Shown here in pieces: positions 34,796 to 43,009 of a stretch of 47,586 nt of DNA (its first letter is position 1; every line of letters starts with the position of its first letter). This DNA comes from Archaeoglobus sp. JdFR-22 (GTDB taxonomy: Archaea; Halobacteriota; Archaeoglobi; Archaeoglobales; Archaeoglobaceae). The translations under genes were made by a program, and so were the position numbers. Under the pieces are notes generated by a model that was not told the DNA's origin, did no database searches, and saw only the letters and a list, made by a program, of their open reading frames with translations. Location of the stretch: positions 1-47,586 of the forward strand of contig MTMJ01000055.1 of the NCBI GenBank assembly GCA_002010045.1, given 5' to 3'.

Positions 34796-37225
34796 TTATC
34801 TCTCCTTTCTGAGTAGATATGCTACTGCTAACAGTCCACCGATAGCAAATATTGCCTCAAATCCGGGCAACAATCCCTTTGGACCCTCAAATGGTTCTGG
34901 TGTTTCTGGTCTTTTTATTACAGTATCAGTCTCAGTGGGTGTTCCCGGAATTGATGGTGCTGAAGGCTTTGGAGTTTTCTTTGGAGGTATCCATGGTATG
35001 CTTACTGGAGTTCTGAGCTTGGTTGGCGTCGGCGTTGGACCTGAGGTTTCAGTTGGGAGTGGCAGAGCACCACCTCCTCCACCGCCACCTCCTCCACCGG
35101 TAGCTCCTTCATTTCCCTGATCTCCACTATCAGCGGGTTTCTCCTTAACTGTGATCTCTTTTGATGTTGAATTTGAATCCCCATCATTATCTGTCACTGT
35201 CAGCCTTACTGTATATGTACCTGCAACGTACGCATGAGTAGGGTTCTGATCAGTTGAGCTGGTGCCATCACCAAGGTCCCATAGCCATTCCATAATCGCC
35301 CCATCTAAATCATAGCTCTCATCTGTGAAAGTTACAGTTTCTCCCTCCTCAGGACTATCAGGCGAGTAAGAGAACTTAGCAACAGGTAATTCTCCTGCGA
35401 CAGTTATATTGACAGTAATGGTTCTCTCCTCTGTCTCACCCCGATTTCCTGCTTCATCCTCTACAATTACTTTATATATATATGTCCCGCTTGTTAATCC
35501 CGTAACATCGTAATATCTGTTCTGTCCAGACCCCATCATTGTATATAAACTTCCATTCCAGTTTAATGTTGCCTTAAATGGCTCCTCACCAATCGATACA
35601 TTTATGAATACACTTGATTTGTTTGTTTCATTACCATCTGCCGGGGTTGGGTCAATGAACTGTACAGCAGGCGGAATCGTGTCCACGGTTACTGTTCTCT
35701 CTTCAGTCTGAGCCTGATTTCCCGATAAATCCTTGGCTATGACATAGTATGTATACACATTATCTGATAATCCTGTAACGTTATACTCTGCTGAATTTCC
35801 ACTTACGTCCATGAGGTGTTGATTCCCGTCCCAGTGAAGTGTTGCCTCACTCAATACCTCATTTGCATTGATTCTGATAGTTACCCAGTCGTATTTGACA
35901 AATGAGCCATCGGCAGGAGTAGGATAACTGAATCTAATGTCAGGAGGTGTAGTGTCAGGTGGTTGAACTGTTATTACCTTTGCGATGGTATTTGTTTCTC
36001 CCATGTTATCAGTAACTGTTAATTTCACTGTATATGTACCGGGATAGGCATAAGTGTGCCATTCCAGATTGCCTGAGCCTGTTGAACCATCACCAAAGTC
36101 CCATTCGTAACTCTGAATGTAGCCTCCTGAGTCAGGGTCAGATGAGCTGTCTGCATTGAATTCAATTTCATTCTCTACTGTAGGGTCAGAAGGAGTATAG
36201 GTAAAAGAGGGTTCTGGAGGTATACTATTATATGTGGAACCAAAGTAGTTCTCCCACGGTTCCATCAGTGGATGGTAGTCCTCATTTAACGCCTCAATTG
36301 AGTATCTTTTATCTCCAATTCCATCACCATTGTTGTCATAACCTGTATAGTCGCTCCAGTAATTACCCATGTATTCTGAATATCCACTTCCATTATATGT
36401 ATAGTTCATCTGCTCAGGTGAATTCCATGCCGAGATTGAATCTGCAGCAGCGCAGTAACTGTCAATAATATTATTTAAATAAATCTGGTTATCATTCGCT
36501 GACGTAACAAGCGCGATACCATAAGCTGAATTGAGAAATATTCCATTATTTCTGATTATGTTAAATTCTGAATCGTAAATAAAGAATGCCTCACCGTTGA
36601 AGGGAATTTTATTTTCTTTAATCTCGTTGTTGAAGGAGTAAATTAGATAGATTCCGACCGAATTATCACTTATGATATTGTTCTGAATGTTGTTGTAATC
36701 CGAACTGTAAATATAAATCCCATTGTTACTGCCTGTTATCAGGTTACTGGATATTGTTGAACCTTCAGAATAGCTCAGATAAATTCCCTGACCGTTGTCA
36801 ACCAGTAAATTATCACTTATAATTGAGTTGTTCGCCCAGTCAAGAAAAATTCCGGAACTTCCATCTCTGATGGTAAAGCCCCTTATTTCACAGTTATCTT
36901 CTCTCAAAGTTATTCCGTTATTGCCGTGGGCTGATATTACAGGATAATTTATGCCTTCAATTTTCAGTCTTTTATTCACTGTTACCGGTGCATAACTTCC
37001 CGGATAGACGTAGATGGTGTCCCCAGAATTTGCTGAATTTATTGCTTCCTGAATGTTTGTGAAATCAGGAGAAGAGTGCTGCTTCCCATCATCATCAACA
37101 TACCACGTTGCCGCTGATGCCACTGATATCGTAAAAATTAATAGCAGAGCAGAAAAAAAAACGAGTGTTATCAGTCTTTCCATAGCTTTTGCTGAAACAC
37201 ACGATGGCTTAAAGGATGACCTCAT
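34796..37225 (-). CDS. Large PGF-CTERM surface protein: beta helix, PKD and Ig-like domains
   Basis: 809 residues. Order: signal peptide (about 15-38, LITLVFFSALLLIFTISVASA); NosD-like right-handed beta helix (about 40-300, repeated NxI...NxI...GIYL steps); PKD domain (about 340-418, WDFGDGSTGSG); two Ig-like repeats (about 425-610, each ending TEERT[VI]TV); second PKD (about 620-700, WDLGDGTSSTD); Gly-rich spacer, Pro/Thr-rich stalk; PGF-CTERM tail (LLPGFEAIFAIGGLLAVAYLLRKER), the archaeosortase A target. So it is exported and anchored to the lipid surface. The ATG at 37225 has no ribosome site, but TTTATATTTT at 37244-37253 predicts a leaderless mRNA starting there. Confidence 0.9.
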   Translation of the reverse strand: MRSSFKPSCVSAKAMERLITLVFFSALLLIFTISVASAATWYVDDDGKQHSSPDFTNIQEAINSANSGDTIYVYPGSYAPVTVNKRLKIEGINYPVISAHGNNGITLREDNCEIRGFTIRDGSSGIFLDWANNSIISDNLLVDNGQGIYLSYSEGSTISSNLITGSNNGIYIYSSDYNNIQNNIISDNSVGIYLIYSFNNEIKENKIPFNGEAFFIYDSEFNIIRNNGIFLNSAYGIALVTSANDNQIYLNNIIDSYCAAADSISAWNSPEQMNYTYNGSGYSEYMGNYWSDYTGYDNNGDGIGDKRYSIEALNEDYHPLMEPWENYFGSTYNSIPPEPSFTYTPSDPTVENEIEFNADSSSDPDSGGYIQSYEWDFGDGSTGSGNLEWHTYAYPGTYTVKLTVTDNMGETNTIAKVITVQPPDTTPPDIRFSYPTPADGSFVKYDWVTIRINANEVLSEATLHWDGNQHLMDVSGNSAEYNVTGLSDNVYTYYVIAKDLSGNQAQTEERTVTVDTIPPAVQFIDPTPADGNETNKSSVFINVSIGEEPFKATLNWNGSLYTMMGSGQNRYYDVTGLTSGTYIYKVIVEDEAGNRGETEERTITVNITVAGELPVAKFSYSPDSPEEGETVTFTDESYDLDGAIMEWLWDLGDGTSSTDQNPTHAYVAGTYTVRLTVTDNDGDSNSTSKEITVKEKPADSGDQGNEGATGGGGGGGGGGALPLPTETSGPTPTPTKLRTPVSIPWIPPKKTPKPSAPSIPGTPTETDTVIKRPETPEPFEGPKGLLPGFEAIFAIGGLLAVAYLLRKER

Positions 37226-37243
37226 ATTTTGAGGTTACTTCAG

Positions 37244-37253
37244 AAAATATAAA
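37244..37253 (-). promoter_or_regulatory. TATA box of surface-protein gene
   Basis: Leftward TTTATATTTT, centre about 23-25 bases from the ATG at 37225, as in leaderless archaeal genes. Confidence 0.5.
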
Positions 37254-37431
37254 TAATTTACTAACAAGAGTATTTATGGTTATTATAATGTAATAGAATC
37301 AATACTTTTTCAGTCGTCTTCAGCGCTGCTATATCTCCAAAAAGCAAATTGTTGTTATTACAATTAGCATTACGTCCAGTATATTATTATCATGAAGATA
37401 ACCCTTAAATACTTCCCTACTATTACAAACT

Positions 37432-37517
37432 ATTGCATGCAAAAGCATGCAGACTGGAGAAGATGCGTGCCAGAGGATGGCACGTAGGAAAAAATGCCGG
37501 TTGGAGAGGTGGAATAA
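37432..37517 (+). promoter_or_regulatory. Structured 5' leader of the hydrogenase operon
   Basis: TATA-like cttaaata at 37404-37411 predicts a start near 37432. The leader opens with a perfect hairpin, tgcatgc-aaaa-gcatgca (37434-37451), then cgtgcca-gagga-tggcacg (37466-37484), then the motif gccggttggagaggtgga (37496-37513) before the ATG. Two close hairpins plus a conserved ribosome-site block look like a regulatory leader; no known riboswitch class is recognised. Confidence 0.5.
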
Positions 37518-38222
37518 ATGGAGAAAAAAATAGTTAGAATAGCCTTAGTGGCTTTGGCAATTTTAGCCATAGGCATACTGGTGCTGCCGTCAACTGTTAC
37601 GTTGTTTGCAGGGCAGCATACATGGTATTACAAGGAATCACTGCCGTGCGAAAAATGCCATGCAGATGTAGCAGCAGAATTCCAGAGCTCAAGCAACTAT
37701 CATCCCCCGGGAGCAACCTACCCAGTTTGGGAAGCCTGTGTTCTCTGTCATCAGGTAGAACCACTTTATCCGGGCGATGTTAACTATGCAGAACAGAAGC
37801 ATGCAGCAACAATTGTGCCGTGCGATTACTGCCACTGGCCAGAAGCAAATGCTTTTGAGCAGGACCCGCACTATGAGTTCATACTTGTAGCAGAAGATGA
37901 CCCGATGTTTCCAGGAGCAACTGAAGCATGTGTTGCCTGCCATACACACGCAAGACTTGACATCAGCTTCGAGTGGATGAAATACATGACCTTTGAGTTC
38001 AAAGTTAAGAATCCAGATAAGGGCAGAGATTATGAGCAGTCAGGATGGAATGCAGCGGATCTGTGGGAAAACGTTGCACATTATGGATACAATGGTACAG
38101 ATTTCGGTACGGGATTCAACGCACACTCGTATGATTACCACTATGTATTCGACTATGGTGCCTACATAGATTCAGATGGAGATGGCGCAGCAGACGCTGA
38201 CTACGAGACGCCACCGAGGTAA
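37518..38222 (+). CDS. Membrane-anchored tetraheme cytochrome c of hydrogenase operon
   Basis: 234 residues. N-terminal anchor (VRIALVALAILAIGILVLPSTVTLFA), then four CXXCH motifs: CEKCH, CVLCH, CDYCH and CVACH, between about residues 43 and 142. The tail, rich in Asp and Gly (DSDGDGAADADYE), resembles calcium-binding repeats. Likely the electron acceptor and membrane anchor of the hydrogenase encoded next (19 bp downstream). It takes the place of the usual cytochrome b subunit, which is absent from the window. No exact family recognised. Confidence 0.85.
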   Translation: MEKKIVRIALVALAILAIGILVLPSTVTLFAGQHTWYYKESLPCEKCHADVAAEFQSSSNYHPPGATYPVWEACVLCHQVEPLYPGDVNYAEQKHAATIVPCDYCHWPEANAFEQDPHYEFILVAEDDPMFPGATEACVACHTHARLDISFEWMKYMTFEFKVKNPDKGRDYEQSGWNAADLWENVAHYGYNGTDFGTGFNAHSYDYHYVFDYGAYIDSDGDGAADADYETPPR

Positions 38223-38241
38223 TACTTTTTAGGGTGGTAGT

Positions 38242-39825
38242 ATGAAGGTAAGTAGAAGAGATTTCTTAAAAATTTCAGCGGGTACAGGAGTGGCAGCGAC
38301 GTTCTTAAAGCCTGACATTCTGAGACAGGCAATTGCTCTGCTAACTCAGGCAGAAAACCCTGTGGACATAATCTGGATTCATGGACAGAACTGTACCGGA
38401 TGTTCAATTTCGGCACTTCAGGCAAACCTGAGGATAGGCGACCCAGCGAGTAATGATGGCACTGATTACTATGGCGATGGAAGTGGTGACATATACCTGG
38501 CAAACATCCTCGAGATTCTTGGTGCCGTTCCGGCATACTGGGGCAATGTAAACTCAGGTACAGACCTTGAATGGCATCCAACGTTGATGGCACAGGCGGG
38601 ATGTTATTACTCAGATGATGGAGAAGAGTTCGAAGCTTATGTAAGTGACAGCATTCAGAGTGCAGAGTCCGCTTCAAGAACATATGTTGATGCGATGCAG
38701 TACATGAAGAGAGTTCTGAATGAATCGGATCACGTCTTTTTGGTTATTGAGGGTTCAATACCCTACCCGTCATGGGGTGATGAAGGAGACGTGGGATTCT
38801 GCGAAGTTGGTTTGAAGGAAGAAGGTACCGGAAAATACAAGGAGCTATGGCAGTTTGCAGACCTCCTGTACTGGATTCTCACAGGAGATACGACATATGA
38901 GGGTAGTCACGATGTTCGTGGCAATATAAAAGGAGTTATTGCATTCGGTAACTGTGCAGCATTTGGAGGAATTCCCGGTGGAAATCCAAATCCTACGGGA
39001 GCAAAGGGTGTAATGCACTTCTTTGAGGATCTCGATACAGGTTACGTGCCTTCAAGAGAATACAGGATTCCCGGACTCACTGATGTGAATTCAAGTAATT
39101 TCAGACCACTGGTTAATCTTTCAGCATGTCCAGCGCATCCAGACTGGTTGGTGCTGACATTTGCAGCAATTGCAGACTGGTATACAAGGGCCGTTGCTGG
39201 TGGCTATGGAGAATCTCTGACAACACTCATAACAAAATACATGGAACTTGACCAGTGGAAAAGGCCGAAATGGGTGAACTTCCATGCCAACGATAACAGC
39301 ACATGGGTAGGTCCAATCCTGATGTTTGGTAAGACTGCACATGACCTTTGCCCGAGAAAACCAGCGTTTGATGCAGGTGACTTTGCACTGACCTTCGAGA
39401 AAGCTATTGACGATACAGGTAATCCGAAGAAGTGTCTGCTCAGGTTAGGATGCAGAGGAGTTACATCCTGGGTTAACTGTCCCGGTACGGATGGAAGTGG
39501 AATATGGAACAAGGATGATGATCCAACACACAACAACAACCTCAGCTATGGTGGTACATGGTGTGTCAATGTAAATGCACCATGCAATGCCTGCGGTGAT
39601 CCGAATTATCCGGACAACGCATTAATGTACCAGAAGGGATTCTTCATGGAGTGCAGACATTCTGAGATGCTTGCCCTGGGATTGATACCGGGAAGCGCAT
39701 CTTCAGCACCAGCAGGGAAAGGATTGACGTGCTACACATGCCACAGTGTAATGATGCCAAGGAAGTATAAGGAGTGGACGTATGGCTATCACGAGCAATT
39801 TGGATATGGATACTGGGGACCGTGA
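38242..39825 (+). CDS. [NiFe] hydrogenase small subunit, exported, with heme motif
   Basis: 527 residues; usual group 1 small subunits have about 350-400. Tat signal SRRDFLKISAGTGVAATFLK at 4-23. Proximal cluster motif CTGCS at 51-55; CPAHPDW near 294; GCRGVTSWVNCP and APCNACGDPNYPDN for the other clusters. After the last cluster, where a membrane helix normally sits, there is CYTCH at 497-501, a c-type heme motif, then a Tyr/Gly-rich tail. Works on the outside with the large subunit 11 bp downstream. The extra length lies mainly in the first half. Confidence 0.88.
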   Translation: MKVSRRDFLKISAGTGVAATFLKPDILRQAIALLTQAENPVDIIWIHGQNCTGCSISALQANLRIGDPASNDGTDYYGDGSGDIYLANILEILGAVPAYWGNVNSGTDLEWHPTLMAQAGCYYSDDGEEFEAYVSDSIQSAESASRTYVDAMQYMKRVLNESDHVFLVIEGSIPYPSWGDEGDVGFCEVGLKEEGTGKYKELWQFADLLYWILTGDTTYEGSHDVRGNIKGVIAFGNCAAFGGIPGGNPNPTGAKGVMHFFEDLDTGYVPSREYRIPGLTDVNSSNFRPLVNLSACPAHPDWLVLTFAAIADWYTRAVAGGYGESLTTLITKYMELDQWKRPKWVNFHANDNSTWVGPILMFGKTAHDLCPRKPAFDAGDFALTFEKAIDDTGNPKKCLLRLGCRGVTSWVNCPGTDGSGIWNKDDDPTHNNNLSYGGTWCVNVNAPCNACGDPNYPDNALMYQKGFFMECRHSEMLALGLIPGSASSAPAGKGLTCYTCHSVMMPRKYKEWTYGYHEQFGYGYWGP

Positions 39826-39836
39826 GGTGATGTGAA

Positions 39837-42398
39837 ATGGCAGATTATGTAAAAATTACCCCGTTGACAAGACTGGAAGGACACCTCGGGATTACAGCAA
39901 AAATAGCTGATGACAAAGTCATCACAGCATATAGCCATGGTGAGATGTTTAGAGGTTTCGAGAAAATTCTGATAGGAAGGGACCCAAGAGATGCACCTGT
40001 CATTACCTCAAGGACTTGCGGTGTGTGTCACTTCATTCACAGACATACATCATTGAGAGCAATTGAGACAGCAGCAGGATTTGCATTCCCGTTTGCACAG
40101 GCTTTTGACGATACGACAGAGAGTGGAGGATTTACCGGTGGCAACGAACCAGGTTCTCTGTATGGTGATGGTATTAATCCACGATGGTTAGGACCGGGCA
40201 GGAATACACAGCAGGGAGCTTCCCCTTCAGCCATAGGTGGTTACTCAACAGTTTCATTGCTTCCGTTGGGGGCACAGCTTGCAAGAAATATAGTGCATGC
40301 ACTGACGTATGTTTATTCGCATGCAGCTCACACAATAGCATTAGCTGCTCCGGACTACAAGGATTTGATTGACACTTATATCAGACAAAATAAGACAGCT
40401 CTTGAAGCTAATACAAATGCATATTTATCAGATGCCGAAAAGAATGGAACCGAGAGCTTCTTTGAGAATTTCTTAGCTGAGGCGGTTGTAGCACAGAGAA
40501 TAATCCACGAGCTTCTTGGCGCACTCGGTGGAAAAGTTCCACATCAGATGTCAGCTATCCCTGGTGGCTTCACAACACAGCTCAGCGGTGGACTGGCAAC
40601 TGCTGCATTGAAGATTGCGGCAAAGAGAGTACCGCATGCAGGAAAGGCAAGCAATCTGGCATCAGGTGGTCAAAGCTGGCCATTGCTTGAGGATAGTGGA
40701 GATGGAGTGGTTGATTTAGACACTGGAAATAATCTATTGACAAACAGTGACTGGATCTGCGCGAGAGTTGTTCCATTCACGTTGGGACTGCTCTATGGAG
40801 TTATTCAGACAGAGGCACATACGTGGGGTGTCGGCTCAGGCAACTTTGTATGTGCTGGAACGTTTGACATAGTAAGAGCAGATGCAGGAAGTGTTTCTAT
40901 TACAGGAGACCAGTACTTCAGATCAGGTGTGTATCTCGGTAACTCTACCGACCGTGGAAGAGCACCGGGCGGCGATAGCAGATACCGATACGGGCTTGAC
41001 CCAACCACTGGAACTTCTGCAGGTGACGCCTGGATGACCGTATATGAGGACATTACGAGCGGCAAGTATCCCTCACCGGAACTGCAGCCAGATGGCAAAT
41101 ACAGACCGATATGCGGTGGGTTGAAAGATCCGAACAGCGATGGTTATCCCGGAAATTGCGAGACACACCCGCTTGTGAGCAAGAATGACCCGAATGACGC
41201 AAGCAGGTACATCTACACATGGTATAAAGCAACAAGAGTTAAAGACAGCAATGACAATATATACGTGGTGGAATCAGGACCACTCGCAAGACTCGTGGTA
41301 AATGGTGTTGACCCGAATCTGAATCTCGGTGACCTAAGTGGACTGGGATTCCCGGGCATTGATGTAACTAATGGTATAAGAAATGCACTGGGTGGTATAG
41401 ACAAGTCCTCCACTGGAGCAAGGCTTTTTGCCAGATTACAGGACACGCTGTTGATAATCGACATGCTGATTGGAACCGACTACTCGGGTGAAAACAAGGC
41501 GTCTGGAGGAGGCAACTACTACTGGCTTAACGAAATAAATCAAAACAAATGCTGGCTAACCAGATTAGTTTATGCACTGGATAACGTAGATGACCCGCTA
41601 CCGGCATCAGTAATGTGGAAGGATGCAGTAGTCGAGACATGGGAAACCCTCGGTCAGGGTGCCGAGAGAGAGGGCAGTGCATTCTGGGATGCTCCCAGAG
41701 GAATAACATGCCACTTCTGCAAGGTTCTGGATGGCAGACTCACGCAGTACCAGCACATAGCAGGCACAACGTGGAATGGTAACGGAAGAGACCAGCTCAA
41801 GCAGCCCGGACCATTTGAATGGTCTCTGATGAACTTCACAAGAGACTGGGGTAGCAAGAGTCTGAGCAGAGTAGGAACAACAAGACAGTTCAGGAATGAG
41901 AGTCTGAGCGCACCCATTGTTGAGAGGTCAGTTACTATTAAATACAAACTGTTTGGTCAGTGGTGGGAAGCATACGATGTTCCAAAGCTTGGAGAGCCTC
42001 CTGAAGGAGACAAGGGTAATACAGGAGAGATTGTAGGTCCTTACCTTGAGAACACGTCCTATGTGGACTATACAGGTGGTAAGGTTTATCTATACTTCAG
42101 AGGTCCCGATGTGATTACAGATGGAGAGATCGACGATATGGAGACTGCCGGTATATCAATCGACTATGGATTTGCTGGAACTAATGCAGTACCCGCTCCA
42201 GCTGAGTGGGAAGGACAGTATGGCTACGGATACGGCAAGTATGGATATGATGGCAACCCAAGCTATCCGAACCCGATAAACATCCTCAGGACGATAAGAA
42301 GTTACGACCCATGTTTAGCATGCAGTATACACGTGGTTGACAGGAAAGGCAAAGCAAGAAAGTACGAGGTGTTGCCAGTAGCAGGCTGGGACATCTAA
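39837..42398 (+). CDS. [NiFe] hydrogenase large subunit, extra-long
   Basis: 853 residues; usual forms have about 550-600. Binds the Ni-Fe(CN)2CO centre. L1 motif RTCGVCHFIH (Cys61, Cys64) and L2 motif DPCLACSIH (Cys826, Cys829, His832) are intact, and 21 residues follow His832, as expected before cleavage by a maturation protease; that protease is not in the window. The normal middle motif RGALGHW is RGITCHFC here. Extra length is mainly at about 375-500 and in a YG-rich segment before L2 (EGQYGYGYGKYGYDG). It has no signal of its own and would be exported with the Tat-bearing small subunit. Confidence 0.88.
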   Translation: MADYVKITPLTRLEGHLGITAKIADDKVITAYSHGEMFRGFEKILIGRDPRDAPVITSRTCGVCHFIHRHTSLRAIETAAGFAFPFAQAFDDTTESGGFTGGNEPGSLYGDGINPRWLGPGRNTQQGASPSAIGGYSTVSLLPLGAQLARNIVHALTYVYSHAAHTIALAAPDYKDLIDTYIRQNKTALEANTNAYLSDAEKNGTESFFENFLAEAVVAQRIIHELLGALGGKVPHQMSAIPGGFTTQLSGGLATAALKIAAKRVPHAGKASNLASGGQSWPLLEDSGDGVVDLDTGNNLLTNSDWICARVVPFTLGLLYGVIQTEAHTWGVGSGNFVCAGTFDIVRADAGSVSITGDQYFRSGVYLGNSTDRGRAPGGDSRYRYGLDPTTGTSAGDAWMTVYEDITSGKYPSPELQPDGKYRPICGGLKDPNSDGYPGNCETHPLVSKNDPNDASRYIYTWYKATRVKDSNDNIYVVESGPLARLVVNGVDPNLNLGDLSGLGFPGIDVTNGIRNALGGIDKSSTGARLFARLQDTLLIIDMLIGTDYSGENKASGGGNYYWLNEINQNKCWLTRLVYALDNVDDPLPASVMWKDAVVETWETLGQGAEREGSAFWDAPRGITCHFCKVLDGRLTQYQHIAGTTWNGNGRDQLKQPGPFEWSLMNFTRDWGSKSLSRVGTTRQFRNESLSAPIVERSVTIKYKLFGQWWEAYDVPKLGEPPEGDKGNTGEIVGPYLENTSYVDYTGGKVYLYFRGPDVITDGEIDDMETAGISIDYGFAGTNAVPAPAEWEGQYGYGYGKYGYDGNPSYPNPINILRTIRSYDPCLACSIHVVDRKGKARKYEVLPVAGWDI

Positions 42399-42401
42399 AT
42401 T

Positions 42402-42422
42402 TTAAATTTTTTATTTTTTGTT
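42402..42422 (+). terminator. U-rich terminator of hydrogenase operon
   Basis: tttaaattttttattttttg just after the stop of the large subunit; long T runs at the end of the operon. Confidence 0.5.
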
Positions 42423-42528
42423 TGTTTCTGTTTTGGTTTTAAATTTCAGATCTTCTCAACTATGTTAAGTAATCCTGATAGAAGATAAAAAGAAAAATTT
42501 TTTTAAGTTCAGAATTCAATTTATTTTA

Positions 42529-42957
42529 ATGAAGGAAGTGGTAAGAGAGGCGATTAGGGAACTAATTTTGCCTGAATTTGATGCAGTGAGGGGTGAGCTT
42601 AAAGAATTGAGGGGCAGGGTCGATGAGATAAGCGTTCGAATTTCTGACCTCAATCAGCATGTCATTGAGCTTGGAAGAAGGGTGGATGAGACCAATAAGA
42701 GGATAGATTCTGTAAGGGAAGAGCTTACAGCAAGAATAGATGAGACCAATAAGAGGATAGATTCTGTAAGGGAAGAGCTTACAGCAAGAATAGATGAGAC
42801 CAATAAAAGAATTGATTATCTCTCAGCAAGGCTTGATGAGAACACAAAAGAACTTGGCAGTTTGAAGGCAGAAATTGTAGAACTTAAAACAAGACAGGAA
42901 ATAATAGATGATGTGGTTAGAAGGATTGGAAAGCTTGAAGAGAAGGTTTTTGCCTGA
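42529..42957 (+). CDS. Coiled-coil protein with 18-residue tandem repeats
   Basis: 142 residues, almost all predicted coiled coil, no cysteines, highly charged. The segment about 53-94 consists of a repeated 18-residue unit (DETNKRIDSVREELTARI), encoded by two perfect 54-bp DNA copies (42685-42792) plus part of a third. It starts MKEVVREAIRELILPEFDAVRGELKELR. No catalytic motif is seen. TATA-like tttttttaag at about 42497-42506 lies 27 bases before the ATG, suggesting a leaderless mRNA. Probably functionally linked to the two coiled-coil genes downstream. Confidence 0.75.
   Translation: MKEVVREAIRELILPEFDAVRGELKELRGRVDEISVRISDLNQHVIELGRRVDETNKRIDSVREELTARIDETNKRIDSVREELTARIDETNKRIDYLSARLDENTKELGSLKAEIVELKTRQEIIDDVVRRIGKLEEKVFA
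42685..42806 (+). repeat. 54-bp direct repeats in coiled-coil gene
   Basis: gatgagaccaataagaggat... recurs at 42685, 42739 and 42793: two perfect 54-bp units and about 14 bases of a third. Period is a multiple of 3, so the reading frame is kept. Confidence 0.9.
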
Positions 42958-43009
42958 TACTTGTAAAGTCTGGTAAACATTAATAAAGAATGTGAGGTTA
43001 ACAAAAACA

